From NCBI GenBank assembly GCA_000226015.1, contig JH153031.1, positions 370,506 through 419,606 on the forward strand: a stretch of 49,101 nucleotides of DNA, read 5' to 3'. Of the stretch, positions 46,501-49,101 are shown in pieces. This DNA is from Mnemiopsis leidyi (lineage: Eukaryota > Ctenophora > Tentaculata > Lobata > Bolinopsidae). The first letter of the stretch is position 1, and the number at the start of each line of letters is the position of its first letter. The notes under the pieces are model-generated. The model was not told the origin of the DNA, did no database searches, and saw only the letters and a program-made list of their open reading frames with translations. The position numbers and the translations under genes were made by a program.

Positions 46501-48858
46501 GATATTATCAAATCAATATTTCTATTCATAGTTTCACATTAAAATCTAAATCATCGTGTCAATGTTTGAGAATACAGAACCCGTTAATCAGCAACAGCAA
46601 TGCTAATACTGTAATCAATTTATCTTAACAGCTGATTGCCCAGGTACAAGGTATTTATTGCGTTTACATATCATTGATATTACAACTTATTTAAAAGGGC
46701 TGACTTGTGAGGGAGGGGGGCAGGGGAGTCCATCCCCAGCCCCTTATATAACCTACTACAACCCCCTACCTCATCCTTGTTGGTATTGAAGATGTTAGCA
46801 TTGGCGCTCCTCCGGTGTGGTTGCTGGGGTGATTTGGTCTGCTCTGAGGGGTCCTCATGTGGGTACAGTGGGGGTGTGGTCTTGTAATCTTGTTGCTGTG
46901 ACTCGTACCTGTCCATATCTTTCTCCAAACTGTAGTCAAACAAGACAGTATTTTGGTAATTTGAAGACAGATAATGGAAGAGAAAGTTATACTATGCTGA
47001 TTCATAGTCAAGCATGCATGTAATATCCGGTTAAAAGGAAGTGTTTTGAAGTAAATCGAACAAAACCGCCAAGATCTATTCTTCTATAATAGTGTACGGT
47101 ATTTCTAGGGAGGTGTCTGAAATTCTAAACTTTTTAACTAACTTGACGAAGAATCTTTCCATATCCTTGTTCAACGTGGGACAAATGTAATACTTAATCA
47201 AAGCTAGAGTGGTTCTGACCGCTCTATACTGCAGGTTTATGGCTCTCTGATAAATGCTCAGGATTGGAGCACTCGCTCCCATCGGTATAGGGTAAAACGA
47301 GCTGGTTAGCAACGTCTTCAGACTGGCAACTTCCGACTGTATTTCAGCTTCGTTAGGTTTGGTGAAATAGTTAAAAGTCACTACTTCAGCATCGTCCATC
47401 GTACAAATTGCATGGTTGACATTAGCCATTTCTTCGTCAGAGAGTTTGTAAGGCACTTCTTGAGGAAAGTCCATCATGCTGTCCAAATCGCTTTTACAAG
47501 CTTTCGCCTTTAAAGTACTCCCAAATATTGCCTCCTGATCAAAAAGTGAGAAATTTTAGTGCATCTTTTAAACTTTTGCTGACTTAGTAGCTTTGTAAGA
47601 ACAAAAATGGAGAAATCAGTAATAAAGTAATAAGCAGGGCAAAGTCACAATGACATGAACAGTGAAGATTACTTACAATATCTGCGTTTATGATGTGCTC
47701 TAGCAGGTCAGAAAGTTCTCCACCAAAGTCAGAGGCAGCATTCTGAAGAAAGAAGCAGGGTGAAACAAAGAAGACATAAACTGTAAAGTTATATTATATG
47801 ACTCTATGTAGAGCAAATTGAAAAGGTTGTAAAATAACATGAGTTGCTACTTGCGATGTTAACCTGATATACCTGCAAAGCATTCAGGTTCGTTCTAAAG
47901 TTTTTTAAAAGGTTTTTAACTTACCTCAACCAGGTCTGATGTAAATGCAGTTGTTAGATTTACTGTTGATACTGTTAAAGCTGTTGCTTCTTTATGGCTT
48001 AAAGATAAATTATTCATAGCAAATTCTTGAAAGTCTGTTCTCATTGAATCATTATGGACTAAAGGCCATGTTGCAATTCGTCTGAATGCTTTTTCAATGT
48101 TTGGTAGCTCTTGAAACCTGAAATTTTCAAAAAATTATGTAACATGAAAACATTGCAAGGTTTTGATTTCAGCAATTTTCTGCACAATATGTGATTTGTG
48201 ATCGTCACTCAAAAATAAAAACATTATACCATTTTGGCAAGGGATAATATTCAACGTTATAGTGCTCATAGTCCCAGCAGCCAACAACAGGCAGTCCTTG
48301 AATAAAAGGAATAAGACCAGCAGATGGTAATCCAGTTGCATAATGATAACCTGAAAAGATTCATAGGAGAATATACATTTGTAATGTAGAAAAAGACACT
48401 ACAATACAATACAATAATGAACCTAAATGCATTTTTCATTGAGACCTAGATATTCATGATAATCCATTATATATGAAATTTTTGCATCATAAATTGGTGA
48501 CTGAATGAACTCACTGGATGTCATTACAGTTGGCGGCTTTGTTCGTCTTACTTGCCCAAGAATAAAGCATAGCACAATAGGTATAAAAATTTCTATAACA
48601 AATAAAACCTGAAAATTGATTAGATATTGAATCTGATAATAGAATGCCTTCATTTGCTCAGATTGTCAAACAGTAAAACTCTGTAACCTGCAAAGTGGTA
48701 CAATTATAAACTATTAAAATTGAAGCAAATGAGGTCAGCACAAAATATACTACGTTATACAAAATTGCATTTAGATATATGCTTACAGGTCTGCGAGTTT
48801 TGAGTTTATAATTCTTCCACAATAAAACTGTTAGTTGTTGAATAAATCTGTTCCCCAT
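13566..48858 (-). CDS. ABCA: ABCA-family full-length ABC transporter, 49 exons, 2,346 residues
   Basis: Exons 5' to 3': 48787-48858, 48446-48608, 48230-48350, 47925-48117, 47677-47742, 47098-47534, 46770-46929, 46192-46290, 45596-45808, 44630-44758, 44385-44492, 44138-44239, 43859-43976, 43551-43662, 42897-43041, 41804-41950, 41493-41609, 33432-33608, 32989-33219, 32682-32801, 28933-29077, 28685-28800, 27813-27935, 27405-27643, 26882-27020, 26494-26669, 26031-26232, 25631-25759, 25187-25342, 23907-24056, 23461-23670, 22547-22683, 22304-22386, 21113-21228, 20801-20969, 20015-20133, 19730-19812, 19293-19407, 19065-19191, 18764-18869, 17426-17550, 17082-17200, 16713-16897, 16443-16545, 16223-16318, 15014-15133, 14726-14802, 14393-14576, 13566-13727. 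Every junction is GT-AG, phases agree, and the total is 7,041 nt including the stop. The order is ABCA1-like: TM1, ectodomain 1, TMD1, NBD1, ectodomain 2, TMD2, NBD2, and the length is close to that of ABCA1. Both ATPase sites keep Walker A, signature, Walker B and switch His, so it should be active, exporting or flopping lipids at a membrane (family knowledge). Exons 6-9 and their exact borders are the least certain. Confidence 0.95.
13779..13840. repeat. 31-bp tandem duplication upstream of ABCA exon 49
   Basis: Two near-identical copies containing CATTGAGGTAGTATCTTAGT are present, about 50 bp from the acceptor of the last exon. Confidence 0.7.
14213..14296 (-). CDS. ABCA: Alternative terminal exon of the ABCA gene (28 codons including stop)
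   Basis: Downstream of exon 48 and upstream of exon 49, the minus strand reads GTTTAAG as acceptor and then an in-frame segment with [20 protein letters not shown], closed by a stop at 14213-14215. It starts in phase 0, exactly as exon 49 does, and aligns to exon 49 almost residue for residue ([19 protein letters not shown]). It would replace the C-terminal 54 codons by 28 and change VFIDFA to VFVRVA. It is a duplicated last exon. Whether it is spliced in or is dead cannot be told from sequence, but the frame is intact. Confidence 0.7.
   Translation of the reverse strand, partial: EGMIEDYSVSQCSLDTVFVRVARDPIN
15134..16222. other. ABCA intron 45 without recognised genes
   Basis: It contains a short alternating tract (AGCTAGCTAGCTAGCGCGCG, near 16020) and a 17-bp direct duplication (TAGCTCTATTAACATTA, about 16160-16195). 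The frame at 15151-15420 has no family signal. Confidence 0.35.
16520..16610. repeat. 38-bp duplication spanning the acceptor of ABCA exon 44
   Basis: The first bases of exon 44 and its AG/GTTAACTGGTCGAG acceptor are repeated 38 bp further upstream in the intron, with a third degraded copy (ATCGACCAGCTAAC) beyond. The upstream acceptor reads AACCTCAG/GTTAAC. Using it would add 38 nt, shift the frame and reach a stop. Confidence 0.8.
17325..17438. repeat. 38-bp array (3 copies) spanning the donor of ABCA exon 41
   Basis: Units start at 17325, 17363 and 17401. Each contains, on the minus strand, the exon end and donor (AACGTTAAAG/GTACAT in the used copy; GTAGAT and GTAAAT in the others). The unit is not a multiple of three, so use of a distal donor would shift the frame. 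Confidence 0.85.
17645..17827 (-). CDS. Possible small cysteine-rich exon or peptide (60 codons)
   Basis: A minus-strand ATG frame in ABCA intron 40 contains seven Cys in 60 residues, including GRCADCHGH and NKSKC, and ends in DECF. It lies head to head with the small secreted gene at 17992, about 165 bp away. No signal peptide is evident in the frame. It could be an exon of a nested gene or a chance frame. It does not fit between ABCA exons 40 and 41, whose phases already join without it. Confidence 0.25.
   Translation of the reverse strand: MRFRSLCDLNGGRCADCHGHLVWDGFIKCSFRESAYECVTTNKSKCLTEVLDLSHLDECF
17992..18318 (+). CDS. Small secreted cysteine protein, nested antisense in ABCA intron 40
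   Basis: An ATG opens a 108-residue frame with a signal peptide ([18 protein letters not shown]), then about 85 residues with four further Cys (QCW, EHCDR, GFCKM, LKCLD). The order of Cys and the AFE, FCKM and YFALLKC elements resemble a PAN/apple-type core, but the match is weak. The frame may end at 18318, or splice at the CAAG/GTACGT donor near 18305 to an exon I cannot find before ABCA exon 40 begins. It is transcribed opposite to ABCA. Confidence 0.5.
   Translation: MVIIRLVYLVTLSLFHSCTGSSQCWQKGRSVTQVDREILEADTIEHCDRAVRLIAAKDQSIKSVAFETNGNAKEGFCKMSTTKNSHEMDSAYFALLKCLDPILQGTWN
18541..18790. repeat. 65-bp array (4 copies) spanning the donor of ABCA exon 40
   Basis: Units start at 18541, 18606, 18671 and 18736. 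On the minus strand each carries GGGATTGAGAA/GTAAGT (GTAGGT in the farthest copy) preceded by a copy of the last coding bases of exon 40. Only the exon-proximal copy leaves the reading frame open. Confidence 0.9.
18764..20133 (-). other. ABCA second transmembrane domain (exons 36-40)
   Basis: Exon 36 carries [17 protein letters not shown]. Exon 37 carries [14 protein letters not shown]. Exon 38 carries [17 protein letters not shown]. Exon 39 carries [13 protein letters not shown], matching the ABCA FPQFCLGRGLID motif. Exon 40 carries [15 protein letters not shown] and the last TM helix. The segments are in the expected family order. Exon 40 ends inside a 65-bp tandem array that copies its donor site. 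Confidence 0.93.
20137..20640. repeat. 20-bp minisatellite (about 25 copies) abutting the acceptor of ABCA exon 36
   Basis: The unit is TTAAGTTGTGGAAAGTGTTG with scattered changes. On the minus strand the array runs into the CCTACAACCCAG acceptor, so the pyrimidine-rich unit forms the polypyrimidine tract. Part of the array shows a higher-order repeat of several units. Confidence 0.9.
21713..21970. repeat. 41-bp minisatellite (6 copies) in ABCA intron 33
   Basis: Near-perfect tandem copies containing CAGATAATCATACTTTATAG and TTGTAGGGTTAGTGG occur. The array lies mid-intron, away from both splice sites. Confidence 0.92.
24057..24192. repeat. 22-bp repeat (about 6 copies) abutting the acceptor of ABCA exon 30
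   Basis: Degenerate copies of a unit with CAGTTCATACTATTTACTAA occur. On the minus strand the first copy ends GAACTGTCCAG at the exon 30 acceptor itself. Confidence 0.85.
24271..25172. repeat. GTACT pentanucleotide array with internal assembly gap
   Basis: A long (GTACT)n array has interruptions such as CTATACTGTACTGACTACTG. It is present on both sides of the N run and ends about 15 bp from the donor of ABCA exon 29. The true length is unknown. Confidence 0.97.
24402..24908. other. Assembly gap (507 N)
   Basis: A run of N lies inside the GTACT array. The flanking exons 29 and 30 join in phase, so no coding exon needs to be missing here. Confidence 1.
25449..25545. repeat. 35-bp tandem duplication in ABCA intron 28
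   Basis: Two and a half copies of a unit with GTTACCATGCTGGATAACAC occur, about 100 bp upstream of exon 29 on the coding strand. Confidence 0.8.
26031..29077 (-). other. ABCA nucleotide-binding domain 1 (exons 21-27, about residues 1025-1390)
   Basis: Walker A is GHNGAGKTT (exon 22), the Q-loop region is [15 protein letters not shown] (exon 23), and the signature is [10 protein letters not shown], followed by Walker [13 protein letters not shown] (exon 24). The switch region [14 protein letters not shown] is in exon 25, split after the Ser codon. Exons 26-27 encode the regulatory tail, including [16 protein letters not shown], the usual end of ABCA NBD1. A Ser/Asn/Asp-rich linker follows (exons 27-28). 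All catalytic residues are present, so the site looks competent for ATP hydrolysis. Confidence 0.95.
26233..26355. repeat. 23-bp minisatellite (about 5 copies) abutting the acceptor of ABCA exon 27
   Basis: The unit contains GGTGGGTGGAGAAAGGGTGA. On the minus strand the copy next to the exon reads TTTCTCCGCCCAG/CTACGG (the real acceptor), and the further copies read TTTCTCCACCCACCTAC, matching the tract and the first exon bases but lacking the AG. Confidence 0.9.
29170..30480. other. Part of ABCA intron 20 without recognised genes
   Basis: AT-rich. Short copies of GATTACTCGGT sit just upstream of exon 21 (29110-29165). A weak inverted pair (ACACCCGC and TTTCCATCCT at about 29911-29935, complemented near 30280-30330) hints at an old inverted-repeat element. 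Confidence 0.35.
30483..31559 (-). CDS. Single-exon type I membrane protein, 358 residues, nested in ABCA intron 20
   Basis: The first ATG is at 31559 and opens with a signal peptide ([16 protein letters not shown]). About 250 extracellular residues follow, with scattered Cys, several N-glycosylation sequons (NDTS, NYSV, NGTV) and Trp-rich segments ([29 protein letters not shown]). One transmembrane helix lies near residue 270 ([17 protein letters not shown]), then a short Pro/Lys/Asn-rich tail. An in-frame TTG upstream is less likely as a start. It has no introns and lies on the same strand as ABCA, between exons 20 and 21. I do not recognise the family. The intronless structure inside an intron could mean a retrocopy or simply an intron-poor gene. 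Confidence 0.75.
   Translation of the reverse strand: MSLTTLPLLLLLPTITSSHSSLKFQSLNGSWDKFNQNIKFGQHTTLPHHVVVLHPGTAARLYCNSESMVPKLELAYTNDTSTDVPKEQLLVGQQHQLSNNPVCEMRTGMENGPKDYNRFTSCTLTANYSVQDVWWNCGFDTPSRTNIRVVTTPARTPFHYPVPPLTKHLEWWCLRNRHVTWTAAGHLLWMFGTRVKSRDQKNETRDESLSVADEELVELMVVERFYSWELEPGDLFECNGTVWRWAEDYPCLKMLPNGWPALDHCHGKNLILMVIVIIVFFIFVYCNLLAGQHVYFVFMEAVNGYIQRKRGPRVYIPMIPKDGSMPYSNMQDIKLVQGNFKVPITQNTPEYQNSTSTS
31560..32681. other. Part of ABCA intron 20 upstream of the nested membrane protein gene
   Basis: No coding signal is supported on either strand. It must hold any promoter of the 30483-31559 gene, but I see no defined element. Confidence 0.35.
33603..33828. repeat. 31-bp minisatellite (about 7 copies) spanning the acceptor of ABCA exon 18
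   Basis: The unit contains GTTATCTGAGGGAGGTTACT. On the minus strand most copies read CCCTCAGATAAC (one CCTTAGATAAC), identical or nearly so to the real acceptor plus first exon bases (CCCTCAG/ATAACG). The result is a ladder of acceptor-like sites in front of the true one. Confidence 0.92.
33829..36005. other. Part of ABCA intron 17 without recognised genes
   Basis: Mostly AT-rich sequence. A GC-richer patch at about 34206-34279 reads as membrane-like sequence on the minus strand ([19 protein letters not shown]) with possible splice borders, but it is not needed between exons 17 and 18. The rest may include the eroded 5' part of the retroelement at 36006. Confidence 0.4.
36006..37110 (+). 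pseudogene. Decayed retroelement: reverse transcriptase plus GIY-YIG endonuclease (Penelope-like or related)
   Basis: The frames at 36006-36227 and 36181-36480 carry RT motifs: [10 protein letters not shown] (like the DVVSLYPSIP motif A) and [17 protein letters not shown] (motif B). A frameshift near 36220 and several stops separate them. Further on, 36830-37110 reads [17 protein letters not shown], then [16 protein letters not shown] and [12 protein letters not shown] in shifting frames, which is the pattern of a GIY-YIG nuclease with its usual C-terminal region. RT followed by GIY-YIG is the domain order of Penelope-like elements. It is inactive and lies about 500 bp upstream of the nested GPCR, on the same strand. 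Confidence 0.7.
37610..41156 (+). CDS. Rhodopsin-like GPCR with LDLa-rich ectodomain (relaxin-receptor/GRL101-like), nested in ABCA intron 17
   Basis: Exon 1 is 37610-37706 (signal peptide, [15 protein letters not shown]), exon 2 is 37863-38065, and exon 3 runs from about 38232 to the stop at 41154-41156, giving about 1,074 residues. The ectodomain holds about eight LDLa or LDLa-like modules. The clearest are [34 protein letters not shown] and [14 protein letters not shown]. Seven helices span about 39930-40975. TM2 has [11 protein letters not shown], typical of the LGR/relaxin-receptor group, and TM7 has [10 protein letters not shown] (NPxxY type). The TM3 end reads SVFRAW in place of E/DRY. 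No leucine-rich repeats are visible. The Ser/Thr tail is about 60 residues. The gene is antisense to and wholly inside an ABCA intron. The exon 2/3 junction is uncertain: the best acceptor by sequence (38200) gives a stop in frame, while the weaker AG at 38231 keeps the frame. Confidence 0.9.
41378..41383 (+). terminator. Possible polyadenylation signal of the nested GPCR
   Basis: AATAAA on the plus strand about 220 nt after the GPCR stop and before ABCA exon 17. It is the first canonical hexamer downstream. Confidence 0.4.
42293..42884. repeat. CAGACACA-type satellite array in ABCA intron 15
   Basis: About 590 bp of purine/pyrimidine-skewed repeats (ACACAGACAGACTGACAC and variants) start about 10 bp downstream of the donor of exon 15. 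Long open frames within it are artefacts of the repeat (Cys/Val/Ser only). Confidence 0.95.
42897..48858 (-). other. ABCA N-terminus, TM1 and ectodomain 1 (exons 1-15, residues 1-746)
   Basis: Exon 1 holds the cytoplasmic start with [13 protein letters not shown], typical of ABCA N-termini. Exon 2 holds TM1 ([20 protein letters not shown]). The remaining exons encode the large ectodomain. Family landmarks near its end are [11 protein letters not shown] (exon 10), FSNLLKK (exon 12), the WLWAG/GVTFTD junction with [13 protein letters not shown] (exons 13-14) and [16 protein letters not shown] (exon 15), which matches the conserved segment just before TM2. Exons 7-9 (46770-46929, 46192-46290, 45596-45808) code for very hydrophilic, Gln/Pro/Thr/Asn-rich sequence. 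Their phases fit exactly, but they have no obvious family counterpart. Confidence 0.9.
43796..43858. repeat. Three-copy repeat at the donor of ABCA exon 13
   Basis: Copies of a CAGGT(GG)AAGTAACACCT unit run up to the donor. The donor-proximal AGTTACCTG is a variant of the same unit. Confidence 0.55.
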
Positions 48859-49101
48859 TATAATGTCCTTTGCACAGTGATGGTCCAAGTGTCAACAATA
48901 AATTACATCTCACAGACTTTATGATTAGGAGTCATCTGTATGAGAATATCTTTATCATAATATGTTAGTTCATAATCCTTGAGTTGCTTGTTAAATAGGA
49001 CTAATAGAGTTGTCACGTACATCTTGTAGCAAGTGAAACGCGAAATTACCGTAATATTTCAATCATTTTATCAATGATCATGTTCACACTCAATAAATGT
49101 A
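48859..49101. other. Region upstream of the ABCA start codon
   Basis: 243 bp of AT-rich sequence. The first ATG of the frame is at 48858. A 5' untranslated exon or promoter may lie beyond the window. Confidence 0.4.

Overview
This window is nuclear DNA from an invertebrate animal. It has many short spliced exons with GT-AG junctions, roughly 60% AT composition, metazoan extracellular modules (CCP/sushi, LDLa), LDLa-ectodomain GPCR and ABCA genes, decayed retroelements, small inverted-repeat elements and very many intronic minisatellites. The clade cannot be fixed by reading; a cnidarian or other early-branching or marine invertebrate would fit. There are no prokaryotic, viral or CRISPR features.

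Layout. (1) 1-1893: a strip of transposon remnants (two inverted-repeat elements and a decayed LINE ORF1). It lies beyond the last visible exon of gene 1. (2) 1894-11227, minus strand: a large secreted, multi-domain protein gene with at least 12 exons in unbroken phase, about 1,862 residues and open at its 3' end. It carries two CCP modules, cysteine-rich GCC/TNFR-like modules, about seven and a half copies of an unfamiliar cysteine-rich helical repeat, and an acidic Tyr-rich tandem repeat. (3) 11228-13565: intergenic, with a LINE 3' fragment, terminal repeats of the same family and a 694-bp TA-flanked inverted-repeat element. (4) 13566-48858, minus strand: one complete ABCA-type full-length ABC transporter. 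I could thread 49 exons with consistent phase into an open frame of 2,346 residues (TM1, large ectodomain 1, TMD1, NBD1, linker, ectodomain 2, TMD2, NBD2). Two different terminal exons, 13566-13727 and 14213-14296, both splice in frame onto exon 48.

Nested inside ABCA introns are three other genes. They are a GPCR with a long LDLa-rich ectodomain (37610-41156, plus strand, in the 7.9-kb intron 17), a single-exon type I membrane protein (30483-31559, minus, intron 20) and a small secreted cysteine protein (17992-18318, plus, intron 40). A decayed reverse transcriptase/GIY-YIG element (about 36006-37110) shares intron 17 with the GPCR. The nested genes show no functional link to the transporter; the arrangement suggests insertion or retention in introns.

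The most striking structural signal is that tandem repeats repeatedly abut or span exon-intron junctions. In several cases the repeat unit contains the splice site and part of the exon (exons 18, 40, 41 and 44 of ABCA), leaving chains of decoy donor or acceptor sites. A sequencing gap of 507 N lies inside a GTACT array.
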